This document shows positions 30,565-39,693 of a DNA stretch of 42,162 nt, in pieces; within the stretch, counting starts at the first letter, position 1; each line of letters begins with the position of its first letter. The notes under the pieces were generated by a model that worked only from the letters and a program-made list of their open reading frames with translations, made no database searches and was not told where the DNA came from. Made by a program: the position numbers and the translations under genes. The stretch is from NCBI GenBank assembly GCA_024639765.1, contig JAHEHU010000019.1, forward strand, positions 1 to 42,162, given 5' to 3'. This stretch comes from Eudoraea sp. Its GTDB lineage: Bacteria; Bacteroidota; Bacteroidia; Flavobacteriales; Flavobacteriaceae.

Positions 30565-30915
30565 TCTTTTTTCTGCCCATGTCTGGTATGTAAATACAAG
30601 CATCACCAAGGCTATAATAAATAGACCAAGTGCCTCACGACCTCGTTCTATATTCTCAAAATTTCCTTTTTCAAGTAAAATTCCCTCGAAAGTAGCTGGC
30701 CAAACCAGGATTCCACCAACACAGTAGGAAATAAACAAAAGAGCGCCAATACGGTAATTGAATCTGTGAAGAAAGAAAAGTAACGATGCTACACTGGGTA
30801 TCGCATACACCATAATCCATATAATAGGATCGGGGTCATTCCATTGAACAAAACAGGCCAGGGCAAATAAAATCATACAGGCAAAAGCGAACCATCGCAA
30901 AAATTCTTTCATCAT
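30553..30915 (-). CDS. TMEM220-like small membrane protein
   Basis: MMKEFLRWFAFACMILFALACFVQWNDPDPIIWIMVYAIPSVASLL; start trimmed from 31149, which would run into miaE. Confidence 0.75.
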   Translation of the reverse strand: MMKEFLRWFAFACMILFALACFVQWNDPDPIIWIMVYAIPSVASLLFFLHRFNYRIGALLFISYCVGGILVWPATFEGILLEKGNFENIERGREALGLFIIALVMLVFTYQTWAEKRSKI

Positions 30916-31014
30916 TCTATTAATAATAGTACTAGAAACTCCCAAGAAGAGTATAAAGATAACTTTTTGAAAAGTACGCTTTTCGAAGATTCTTTTGTAC
31001 CGGCAGAATTTTGG

Positions 31015-31022
31015 TATTTTTG
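31015..31022 (+). promoter_or_regulatory. candidate -7 element for miaE
   Basis: TATTTTTG, with TTG at 30995-30997 (N17) upstream. Confidence 0.5.
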
Positions 31023-31053
31023 GACTCGTATCTCTAATTATCAAATAGAATAT

Positions 31054-31635
31054 ATGCTCGGACTTAAACTTCCAACAGACCCCAGATGGGTAAACATCGT
31101 TGAGATGAACATTGATGAGATCCTTACGGATCATGCCTATTGCGAACAAAAAGCTGCAAGCACTGCCATCTCGTTTATTGTTAGCTTTCCCGAATATCCT
31201 GAACTAATTAAAGAAATGATCTCATTATCCCGTGAAGAAATGGGTCATTTTAAAATGGTTCACGACAAGATCCTGGCCAGGGGAAAAACATTGGGGAGAC
31301 ACCGAAAAGACGAGTATGCCATTGCCCTGCATAAATTCTTTCCTAAGGGAGGCTCCAGGACCACTCAATTGATCCACCGACTTTTGTATGCGGCCCTTAT
31401 CGAAGCCAGAAGTTGTGAACGTTTTCGACTGCTATCTGAAGAACTAAATGACAAAGATCTGGCGAAATTTTATCATTCACTTATGATTAGTGAGGCCGGT
31501 CATTACACCATGTTCTTAAACTTTGCAAGGAAATATGGTGACAGGAATGAGGTAGATAGCAAATGGACTGCACTACTGGAGTATGAGGCTGCTATTATGC
31601 GAGAATTAGGCACCAAGGAACACATACATGGCTAA
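31054..31635 (+). CDS. miaE: tRNA-(ms2io6A)-hydroxylase-like diiron protein
   Basis: MLGLKLPTDPRWVNIVEMNIDEILTDHAYCEQKAAS, SREEMGHF, RLLYAALIEARSCERF, SEAGHYTMF. Confidence 0.88.
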   Translation: MLGLKLPTDPRWVNIVEMNIDEILTDHAYCEQKAASTAISFIVSFPEYPELIKEMISLSREEMGHFKMVHDKILARGKTLGRHRKDEYAIALHKFFPKGGSRTTQLIHRLLYAALIEARSCERFRLLSEELNDKDLAKFYHSLMISEAGHYTMFLNFARKYGDRNEVDSKWTALLEYEAAIMRELGTKEHIHG

Positions 31636-31638
31636 GGT

Positions 31639-32934
31639 CTACACTTCTTTTAATTTATAGATCCAGAAAATACTTAAGGCTAACATCCCCATAAAAAAGA
31701 TCAGTAGTGCCTCATAATTGAACCACTGTGCAATAAAACCTATTCCTGCTGTTAAGAGTGTGAAACAGCCTATTAGTGTATTCGAAAGGGCTATGTACAA
31801 CGGACGTTCTTTTTCCGGTGCAAAATCTGTCATGTAGGTCTTTCTACTTAAACGCGCACCACCATGTGCCATCATGTTCAAAAGGATCAAAGGGGCAAAT
31901 AAGTAAATCGTCTGAAGAGAGGTATCCAGATACATGAACCCCATCACCAGTCCACAATTTACAATACCAAATACAGCTATTAACAGCATTAATTTACGGG
32001 AGGATCTGTCGGCGAACATGCCCCAAAAAGGACTAGAAACCATGGCAGCGATCCCTGAAGCAATAACAAAAATGCCAAGCCCGGTCATCCTGGCCTGGGT
32101 AGTTTCTTTTCCTATAATTACGAAAAAGGGTTGGGCCAGAGGAATTGCCATCAAAAAAGCTCTGGCTAAGACAAAATATCGCAGATTAGTATCTTCTTTA
32201 AGAAAATGTATCCCGGACTTGAATTCCTGAAGAGCCGTTCTTCCTCCCTCTGTAGCGCCTGGTTCTTCACTAATAAGTAGAAAAAACAAACCCGCCAGTA
32301 TCCATAATAGAGCTGCAGCCCCTACCAACAGAAGGATAATAGACATGGTATCCCAGGATGTTACATAGAAGTAAAGGGCTAATCCAAAAAGCAAGGTGAG
32401 AATTCCGCCTCCTGTGGCCCTCCACGCAAGCAGTCTCCCTCTACTTCCCTTGGGTATTGTTTTGGCCATTACATCCTTAAAGGCCACTGAGGAAACCCCA
32501 CTGGCTATGCTAAATAATAGAAGGAGAACTACGATGGTTATTCCTAGCTGAATACCTTCCAACATCGCAAAAGCAAGACCCATGATGAGAACCAGGAACG
32601 CTTGAACAAAGGCAGGGATACCCCAGAAATATTTCCGAACCGGAAATTTCCTAATTGCACCAGAAACGGCCAATTGTGGCAACAAACTTCCAAGGTTTTT
32701 TAGGGGGACGAGCATACCGGAGATACCGGATCCACTGCCAATTAAAGACAGTATCCAGGGTAAGGTTACACTGGGACTTACCAGTTGTTCTGCCAATTTT
32801 GAACAAAAACCGCTTACAACATTCTTAATAAAATTTCCGGGTACTTTTTTACAATGCTCTTCTCCGATAGACTCACAACTGCGAGATTCGAATTCCAGAT
32901 TTAACCAGATAAGTGCTTTATTTGTCTTCTTCAA
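31639..32934 (-). CDS. MFS transporter
   Basis: about 10-12 hydrophobic segments; FADRSSRKLMLL MFS-like loop. Confidence 0.88.
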   Translation of the reverse strand: MKKTNKALIWLNLEFESRSCESIGEEHCKKVPGNFIKNVVSGFCSKLAEQLVSPSVTLPWILSLIGSGSGISGMLVPLKNLGSLLPQLAVSGAIRKFPVRKYFWGIPAFVQAFLVLIMGLAFAMLEGIQLGITIVVLLLLFSIASGVSSVAFKDVMAKTIPKGSRGRLLAWRATGGGILTLLFGLALYFYVTSWDTMSIILLLVGAAALLWILAGLFFLLISEEPGATEGGRTALQEFKSGIHFLKEDTNLRYFVLARAFLMAIPLAQPFFVIIGKETTQARMTGLGIFVIASGIAAMVSSPFWGMFADRSSRKLMLLIAVFGIVNCGLVMGFMYLDTSLQTIYLFAPLILLNMMAHGGARLSRKTYMTDFAPEKERPLYIALSNTLIGCFTLLTAGIGFIAQWFNYEALLIFFMGMLALSIFWIYKLKEV

Positions 32935-35044
32935 GGAGTGGTTGAATGAGAACGTTTTTTTTGGTATTCAATCTATTGAGATAGTAATCATAAACTGCAA
33001 ATTGTGAACGAACCTTTGGCTTATTATTCCTTACATAACAATTATCCTGATCTTCGTTGAACCTGCGCGCTTTAACATTGTCGTTCCAGGAGATCTCAAA
33101 GGTTTCTATCAATTCCTTTTTGATTTCCTGATCGTAAATTGGGCATCCTACCTCCACCCTGTTTTCTATATTTCTGGTCATCCAGTCAGCCGAGGAAATA
33201 TAGACTTTTGGATCACCTGCATTGGCAAAGATAAATAAACGAGGATGTTCCAGAAATTTGTCTACTATACTGATTGCTTCAATATTTTCACTCATCCCCT
33301 TTATTCCGGGGATCAAACAACATATACCCCTAATTACCAACTTTATCTTTACTCCTGCCCTACTTGCCTCATACAACTTGTCTACCATTTTATAGGAGGT
33401 TAAGCTGTTCATTTTTATCTTGATATACCCTTCTTTTCCCTGTTTCACATTCTCGATCTCCTGATCTATTAGCTTTTTAAAAGCGCTTCTGGTATAATGT
33501 GGCGAGACGATAAGATGTTTGTATTTGTTGATCTTGTAGGTCGTTTCAAAGAAATCGAATACCATATTCAACTCCTTCAGGATCTTATCATTGGTTGTAA
33601 ATAAAGTATAATCTGTGTAAATCCTGCCCGTGGCTTCATTAAAATTTCCTGTACTTATGAACCCATAGCGGTTTATCCTATCATTTTCTTCACGTTCTAT
33701 GAGACATGTTTTACTATGAACCTTTAAGCCAGGGACCCCGAAGATCAATTTTATGCCTTCTTCCTGTAATTGTTCAGCGTAACCAATATTAGCGGTTTCG
33801 TCGAAGCGGGCACGCAATTCAATCTGCACAGTAACCTGTTTTCCATTCTTAGCTGCGTTGATCAGGGATGAAATGACCTGAGAATTATCGGCAAGGCGGT
33901 AAACAGTGATCTTAATAGTCTTCACTTTAGGATCTAATGCCGCCTCACGAAGAAACCTAATGATATATGAGAATTTGTGGTAGGGTGCATACTGTAAATA
34001 ATCCTTCTCTGCTATTTGGCCCAAAAAGCTGCCTTCCGGCTCAACACCTTTGATAGGCAAGGGTATTATTTTTTGATACATCAGCGTTTCCTTACCCAGG
34101 CTCGGAAAACTCATATAATCTCGTCTATTGTGATATCGCCCTCCCGGAATTACACTATCTGTATCTGTTATACCCATCTTTTCTATGAGAAATGACAGGG
34201 TATCTTCTTCAATATTCTTGTCGTATACAAAACGAACCGGGTCACTGATCTTTCGATTATCAACACTGGAAGATATCTTTTCTATGAAACTTTTACTGAG
34301 ATCATTGTCTATATCCAATTCGGCATCACGGGTAATTTTGATCATATGAGCAGAAATGGAGGAATAGTCGAACATGGAAAAAATACTATCCAGACAAAAT
34401 CGGATAAGATCATCCAAAATAATGATATAGTGTTTTTCTCCTTCCCTGGGCAACACAACAAATCTGTCAATGCCTTTAGGAATTTCTATAAGGGCATAAC
34501 TTTTTTCTTTGGTAAGATCTGCAGGTCTTTTTCCATCTTCACTTTTCATAACCATTTTTATGGCTAAATAAGCGGCAGAGTCCTTTAGCATGGGGAATTC
34601 CGCGAGGTCGTTCAAAATAATGGTCATTAACTGCGGACTTACCTTGTCCAAAAAATAGGTTTTTATGAATTTGGACTGTTCTTCCGTAACCTCTTCTTCA
34701 TTGATCAGAAAGATATTTTCTTCTTCCAACTCCTTTTCTATGTCTTTATGGATCTCTAAACTGCGCGTCTGTTGTTCAATCACTATTTTTGTGATCTCTT
34801 CCAATAGGTCCTTTGCAACTTCTCCGCCCAACACACTTTTACCAGATTTACCTGCCTCTGCGATACGTTTTACGGTAGCGTAACGCACTTTGAAAAATTC
34901 ATCAAGGTTGTTTGAGAATATACCGAGAAACCTGAGCCTTTCAATGAGTGGAACTCGTTGGTCAGCGCTTTCCTGCAACACTCGGTCGTTAAACTTCAAC
35001 CAGCTGATCTCCCTATTTATATACTGATTCTTTGTTTTAATCAT
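32918..35044 (-). CDS. ppk1: polyphosphate kinase 1
   Basis: YINREISWLKFNDRVLQES, SNNLDEFFKVR, KVHSKTCLI and ISSADWMTRN motifs; start set to ATG 35044. Confidence 0.96.
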   Translation of the reverse strand: MIKTKNQYINREISWLKFNDRVLQESADQRVPLIERLRFLGIFSNNLDEFFKVRYATVKRIAEAGKSGKSVLGGEVAKDLLEEITKIVIEQQTRSLEIHKDIEKELEEENIFLINEEEVTEEQSKFIKTYFLDKVSPQLMTIILNDLAEFPMLKDSAAYLAIKMVMKSEDGKRPADLTKEKSYALIEIPKGIDRFVVLPREGEKHYIIILDDLIRFCLDSIFSMFDYSSISAHMIKITRDAELDIDNDLSKSFIEKISSSVDNRKISDPVRFVYDKNIEEDTLSFLIEKMGITDTDSVIPGGRYHNRRDYMSFPSLGKETLMYQKIIPLPIKGVEPEGSFLGQIAEKDYLQYAPYHKFSYIIRFLREAALDPKVKTIKITVYRLADNSQVISSLINAAKNGKQVTVQIELRARFDETANIGYAEQLQEEGIKLIFGVPGLKVHSKTCLIEREENDRINRYGFISTGNFNEATGRIYTDYTLFTTNDKILKELNMVFDFFETTYKINKYKHLIVSPHYTRSAFKKLIDQEIENVKQGKEGYIKIKMNSLTSYKMVDKLYEASRAGVKIKLVIRGICCLIPGIKGMSENIEAISIVDKFLEHPRLFIFANAGDPKVYISSADWMTRNIENRVEVGCPIYDQEIKKELIETFEISWNDNVKARRFNEDQDNCYVRNNKPKVRSQFAVYDYYLNRLNTKKNVLIQPLLEEDK

Positions 35045-35529
35045 TTCCTTAATTCTTTGGGGATCACCACCTTTTCTGTTTTTCCTTGTTGAACGTCCCT
35101 CCAATGGGAAACTTCAAACGAGAGATGCACCAATCCTGTTGTGGGTACATTATCTAGATAGGTATCACCCCAGCTATTTGCAATTTGAGTGAACGCATGG
35201 TTATGACCGAAGATCATAACCACCTGCTGTGTATCTGGTAAATTTTTTACAAAATCCATAACATGTTCCCCGGAAAAATCATACAGCTCATTGGAAAGAG
35301 CAAAATCTGAATATGGTATTTTGAGATTCCTTAAGAATATTACACAGCTATGCAGGGCTCTAATAGCGGGACTAGAATACACCCCATGGATCTTAACCTT
35401 ATCTTTTCCAAAATAGTGAGATACTCTATGAGCATCCTGTATACCTTTTTCTTTTAATGGACGATCCTTGTCATCTACCCCATAGTCCCAGGAAGATTTT
35501 CCATGCCTCACCAATATTAAATGTTTCAT
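35041..35529 (-). CDS. SixA-like phosphohistidine phosphatase (histidine phosphatase family)
   Basis: MKHLILVRHGKSSWD RHG motif; IFGHNHAFTQIAN second His motif. Confidence 0.9.
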   Translation of the reverse strand: MKHLILVRHGKSSWDYGVDDKDRPLKEKGIQDAHRVSHYFGKDKVKIHGVYSSPAIRALHSCVIFLRNLKIPYSDFALSNELYDFSGEHVMDFVKNLPDTQQVVMIFGHNHAFTQIANSWGDTYLDNVPTTGLVHLSFEVSHWRDVQQGKTEKVVIPKELRK

Positions 35530-35599
35530 ACGCACTTACTTACAAAATAGACGGAACATTATTTTACACCCCTAAAAAATCTCCTGCGGCAAGTTAACA

Positions 35600-36247
35600 T
35601 TAAGGAGCTAACCTTTCTATCTTCCACATATAATCTTTTGCCAGTGTGTAACGGATCCTGTCATGCAATCTATTGGGTCTACCCTGCCAGAATTCGAGAG
35701 ATTCAGGAGATACTAAATACCCTCCCCAATATGAAGGACGGGGTATTTCTTTGTCTTCATACTGTTTCTCTAATTCTCTTAACTTGTCTTCCAGCATTTC
35801 CCTGGAGGGAATTACTTCACTCTGGTTAGAGACTATCGCCCCTAATTTACTGCCCGTGGGTCTCGATTCAAAATATCCATCAGACATATTCTCAGCTATC
35901 TTTGATGCCTTGCCTTTTACAATAACCTGCCGTTCCATAGCCGGCCAAAAAAAGGAAAGACAAACCTTGGGATTTTTTTCTATGGCCTTACCCTTCTCAC
36001 TTTCATAGTTGGAGTAAAAAATAAATCCTTCATGGGTAAATCGTTTTAAAAGGACTATCCGCGCTTTTGGATAACCATCCAATCCCATGGTAGAAATGGT
36101 CATGGTATTCTTTTCATCTACAGTGTCCAATTTCTCCAATTCATAAAACCATTTCTGGAAAAGTTCCATTGGATTTTCTGAAATAGCGTCTTCCATCAAG
36201 GCGCTTTTCTCGTATGATTTTCGATAATTTCCCAGGTCTTTATTCAT
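35600..36247 (-). CDS. pdxH: pyridoxamine 5'-phosphate oxidase
   Basis: GYPKARIVLLKRFTHEGFIFYSNYESEKGKAIEKNP; C-terminal LEFWQGRPNRLHDRIRY. Confidence 0.96.
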   Translation of the reverse strand: MNKDLGNYRKSYEKSALMEDAISENPMELFQKWFYELEKLDTVDEKNTMTISTMGLDGYPKARIVLLKRFTHEGFIFYSNYESEKGKAIEKNPKVCLSFFWPAMERQVIVKGKASKIAENMSDGYFESRPTGSKLGAIVSNQSEVIPSREMLEDKLRELEKQYEDKEIPRPSYWGGYLVSPESLEFWQGRPNRLHDRIRYTLAKDYMWKIERLAP

Positions 36248-36327
36248 GCTGTTTCTAAACTTGGCCTTAGCAAAACAAAGTTGGTGAAAACTTAACAAAA
36301 AGGGAAATTGCTGTCTCCTTTTTATCC

Positions 36328-37233
36328 TTAGAAGGTCAGTAATTTACCATCTTCTGCAAGTTGTACATTAGAAAAATAAGGAACTGCTTCCTTTAGGAAT
36401 GCATCTTTCTTCTTATACCTGATAGAAAAATGACCTAAAATAAGAAGTTTTACCGCTGCCGCCTTTGCTACCTTTGCAGCTTCTTCAGCTGTGGAATGCT
36501 TTGTTTTGGCCGCCAGATGTGCTTCTGAAGTTAAAAACGTAGCTTCGTGATATAACACATCCACTCCTTTTATCCATTCTGAAATCTGAGGATGGTAGGC
36601 CGTATCACTGCAATAGGCATAACTCTTAGGCGCAGGGGGATCTAATGTCAAGAGTGTATTTGAGATGGCTTCTCCATTCTCGAGAATTACATCCTTTCCT
36701 TTTTTGATATTCTTAAAATACGCCTTGTCAATTTTATAGGTGGCTACTGCTTCTGTATTTAGGACCCGTTCCTTTGGTTTTTCACGAAAAAGAAAACCGT
36801 TGGTATAGACCCGGTGAGAGAGCGGAATGGTTGAAACGGTTACCTTAGTGTCCTCAAAGATCACAATAGGGTCTTTTTCCGTCAACTCATGAAAGTGAAT
36901 GGTAAAACTAGTCCACGAATTCCCCACTCTCAAGAGCATGAGAAGAACTTCTTTTAATCCGGAAGGACCGTATATATGAAGTTCTTTCTCGCGTCCCAAT
37001 AATTGGAAAGTAGCAATTAGACCGGGCAACCCAAAAAAATGATCGCCGTGAAGATGAGAGATAAAAATATGGTTGATCCTGGAAAACTTGATCTTGTGCT
37101 TCCTTAGCTGTACTTGGGTACCTTCTCCACAATCTATCAAGAACAAATGATCTCTAATTTCCAGTATTTGAGCAGTAGGGTTACCCATCAGGGAAGGGGT
37201 GGCCGCATAACATCCCAAAATATGAAGTTTCAT
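36328..37233 (-). CDS. rnz: ribonuclease Z
   Basis: FISHLHGDHFFGLPGL metallo-beta-lactamase motif; KHSTAEEAAKVA; HFSIRYK. Confidence 0.95.
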   Translation of the reverse strand: MKLHILGCYAATPSLMGNPTAQILEIRDHLFLIDCGEGTQVQLRKHKIKFSRINHIFISHLHGDHFFGLPGLIATFQLLGREKELHIYGPSGLKEVLLMLLRVGNSWTSFTIHFHELTEKDPIVIFEDTKVTVSTIPLSHRVYTNGFLFREKPKERVLNTEAVATYKIDKAYFKNIKKGKDVILENGEAISNTLLTLDPPAPKSYAYCSDTAYHPQISEWIKGVDVLYHEATFLTSEAHLAAKTKHSTAEEAAKVAKAAAVKLLILGHFSIRYKKKDAFLKEAVPYFSNVQLAEDGKLLTF

Positions 37234-37250
37234 AGGCTTCTGATCAATTC

Positions 37251-37706
37251 TTAAAAGTATTCTTTGGCATCTCCAACAGTAAAATTTGAACGAAAACTAA
37301 AGGCAAAAGCAGATTCTCCTTTGGTATTTAAATGATCTAATCTCATTTTGGCTTCCATTAGGCCGATAGCAGGCTCTTTTGTGTACCAACATACCATGTG
37401 ATTATCTTTCAATTTAGAAAACCATTCTTTTCGTCTGTTGTAGATCTCAACGTGTGCGCTTTGATAGGTAAAGTTAAGTAAGCTCTCTCTGGATTCCCAT
37501 AAGGACATATTGACAATTAAGGCAGCATCACCAAACACCTCATAGATCTTATCCGCAGGCTCCTCTATCCAACGCCATACAAAACCCGGACTTTCTTCCG
37601 CAACGGCATTAATTCTGGCTGTATTATTCACAAAATCGGCCATCCGAGGGTCATCCAAACTGTATTTCGGTCTGGCGATATTAACTTGAGCAAAATAATA
37701 CGGCAT
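37251..37706 (-). CDS. DUF3291 (antibiotic-biosynthesis-monooxygenase-like fold) protein
   Basis: YYFAQVNIARPKYSLDDPRMADFVNNTARINAVAEESPGFVWRW. Confidence 0.78.
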   Translation of the reverse strand: MPYYFAQVNIARPKYSLDDPRMADFVNNTARINAVAEESPGFVWRWIEEPADKIYEVFGDAALIVNMSLWESRESLLNFTYQSAHVEIYNRRKEWFSKLKDNHMVCWYTKEPAIGLMEAKMRLDHLNTKGESAFAFSFRSNFTVGDAKEYF

Positions 37707-37709
37707 ACC

Positions 37710-38042
37710 TTATATTTCCAGATCTCTTTCTATATCTTCCATCTCAATAAGATCTAATGCTTCCTGGATGGTTGGAACCAGGCTTATCTCATCAGGAACT
37801 TCCTCATACGATACTTTATCGGTTACCAGTACAAAAGATTTTTTGGCCTTCCTGTGGGTATTGGATAGCTGTAGAAATTCGAGGACATCATCTGTACTGA
37901 GCCTGGAAAATGAGAAAAGATTTACAATAATATGGTCATTCCTGATCTTTTCGTAGGCCGAGTTTAAATTTTCTAAAAATTTAAGAAGTGAGATGTTCTC
38001 CTGATAAACAATGGTACTATTGCCTTCCTTTTCGAAAATCAT
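37710..38042 (-). CDS. small conserved STAS-like protein in the pyr-rnz cluster
   Basis: 110-aa intact ORF, 6 nt after pyrB; I recall it being mislabelled as ribonuclease Z in some annotations. Confidence 0.7.
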   Translation of the reverse strand: MIFEKEGNSTIVYQENISLLKFLENLNSAYEKIRNDHIIVNLFSFSRLSTDDVLEFLQLSNTHRKAKKSFVLVTDKVSYEEVPDEISLVPTIQEALDLIEMEDIERDLEI

Positions 38043-38048
38043 TGACTA

Positions 38049-38975
38049 CTATTTTATCTGTGATGCTAGTAAATAAATAACGGCCATCCGTATGGCTACC
38101 CCATTCTCTACCTGATGAAGTATGATGGATTGAGAGGAATCTGCAACATCACTGGTTATTTCAACACCTCTGTTGATAGGCCCGGGATGCATGATAACGA
38201 TCTCCTTCTGCAGGCTATCCAGAATATGCCTGTTAATTCCAAATTGTTGTGTGTACTCCCTTGTTGATGGAAAATAACTGATATCCATACGTTCGTTCTG
38301 AACTCGCAGCATATTAGCCACATCGCACCATTCCAGTGCTTTTTGGAGATTAGGCTCAACTCCTACTCCAAGTGTCTCTATATATTTAGGGATCAATGTT
38401 TTAGGACCACATACTTTTACCTCTGCCCCCTGGAGTTTGAGGGCAAAGATGTTAGACAAAGCCACCCTGGAATGTAATATGTCACCTACGATCACTACTT
38501 TCTTTCCGGCAACATCACCTAATTTCTCACGGATAGAGTATGAATCTAACAACGCTTGCGTAGGATGTTCATGGGCCCCATCCCCTGCATTTATGATGGC
38601 CGCCTTTACATGCTTTGCAAGAAATATACCTGCGCCAGGATTTGGGTGCCTCATCACCACCATATCTACTTTCATAGAAAGGATATTGTTGACAGTATCT
38701 ATCAGTGTTTCCCCCTTTTTAACGGAAGACTGAGAAGCGGAAAAATTGATAACGTCTGCAGATAAACGTTTTTCGGCCAGCTCAAAACTTAATTTGGTAC
38801 GCGTACTATTCTCAAAAAAAATATTTGCAATGGTAATATCTCGTAGAGAAGGAACTTTCTTAATAGACCTATTGATAACTTCTTTGAACTGATCGGCAGT
38901 TTCGAAAATGAGTTGGATATCCTTTTCATTCAGATATTTAATTCCCAAGAGGTGTTTTACGCTCAGTACCGACAT
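38049..38975 (-). CDS. pyrB: aspartate carbamoyltransferase catalytic subunit
   Basis: FENSTRTKLSFELAEKRL; HPTQALLDSYSI; HPGPINRGVEI. Confidence 0.97.
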   Translation of the reverse strand: MSVLSVKHLLGIKYLNEKDIQLIFETADQFKEVINRSIKKVPSLRDITIANIFFENSTRTKLSFELAEKRLSADVINFSASQSSVKKGETLIDTVNNILSMKVDMVVMRHPNPGAGIFLAKHVKAAIINAGDGAHEHPTQALLDSYSIREKLGDVAGKKVVIVGDILHSRVALSNIFALKLQGAEVKVCGPKTLIPKYIETLGVGVEPNLQKALEWCDVANMLRVQNERMDISYFPSTREYTQQFGINRHILDSLQKEIVIMHPGPINRGVEITSDVADSSQSIILHQVENGVAIRMAVIYLLASQIK

Positions 38976-38979
38976 TCTT

Positions 38980-39519
38980 TTATTTGTTTACTAAATAAAC
39001 CCCGTCCTTTCCTTCATTTTCTTCCCACATAACTTTTACCTTTTCTTCATTGATGGCATCTACCTGTCTGCCCCTGTAATTTGGCTGTATGGGCAAATGC
39101 CTGCTGAACCTTCTGTCTATAAGGGTTAATAGTTCTATTTCTTGTGGTCTTCCGAACGATTGAATGGCTGTTAAGGCGGCCCTAATGCTTCGCCCGGTGT
39201 ATAACACATCATCTATTAAAACCACATTTTTTCCTTCAACCAAAAAATCGATATTGGTTGTACTCGCCTCCAGCGGTTTATCACTTCTTCTAAAATCATC
39301 ACGAAAAAAAGTAATATCAAGAAGACCCAATTTTATTTCCCTGACCTTGTACTCTTCTTTAAGGATCTTCGCTAAACGATTTGCCAGAAAACTGCCTCTG
39401 GGCTGTATTCCTATTAGAACAGTGTTGGAAAAGTCTAGATGGTTCTCTAAAAGTTGGCAAGCAAGGCGATGTAAAATAATGTGGATTTCTTTTGAGGAAA
39501 GAAGTACTTTTTGACTCAT
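38980..39519 (-). CDS. pyrR: bifunctional pyr operon regulator / uracil phosphoribosyltransferase
   Basis: VVLIDDVLYTGRSIRAALTAI PRPP motif; LIGIQPRGSFLANRL; start trimmed to ATG 39519. Confidence 0.94.
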   Translation of the reverse strand: MSQKVLLSSKEIHIILHRLACQLLENHLDFSNTVLIGIQPRGSFLANRLAKILKEEYKVREIKLGLLDITFFRDDFRRSDKPLEASTTNIDFLVEGKNVVLIDDVLYTGRSIRAALTAIQSFGRPQEIELLTLIDRRFSRHLPIQPNYRGRQVDAINEEKVKVMWEENEGKDGVYLVNK

Positions 39520-39546
39520 GGTTTGCGCTACCAACATATTTGAAAA

Positions 39547-39554
39547 CAAAAATA
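39547..39554 (-). promoter_or_regulatory. candidate -7 element for pyrR
   Basis: minus strand TATTTTTG, 27 nt before ATG 39519. Confidence 0.5.
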
Positions 39555-39636
39555 GGGATTTCTGTTCAATAAAAAGTATCCGTTATAAATATCATCCATG
39601 TCAATACGCTATAGATATCGTAGTATATCAATAAAA

Positions 39637-39662
39637 AAGCCCCGACCAAATGGTCGGGGCTT
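39637..39662 (-). terminator. intrinsic terminator of rpsA
   Basis: minus strand AAGCCCCGACCATTTGGTCGGGGCTTTTTTAT. Confidence 0.92.
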
Positions 39663-39693
39663 CACTTTATATATTGCAAAACGTTAAAAAAGC

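Noticed and set aside
30916-31149. N-terminal extension of the TMEM220-like ORF
   Set aside because: Would overlap miaE antisense; residues before MMKEFLRWF look non-homologous; start moved to 30915.
35045-35104. 20-residue N-terminal extension of PPK1 (MEGRSTRKNRKGGDPQRIKE)
   Set aside because: Overlaps the sixA coding sequence; ATG 35044 gives the expected IKTKNQYINREISWLKFND start and an ATGA coupling.
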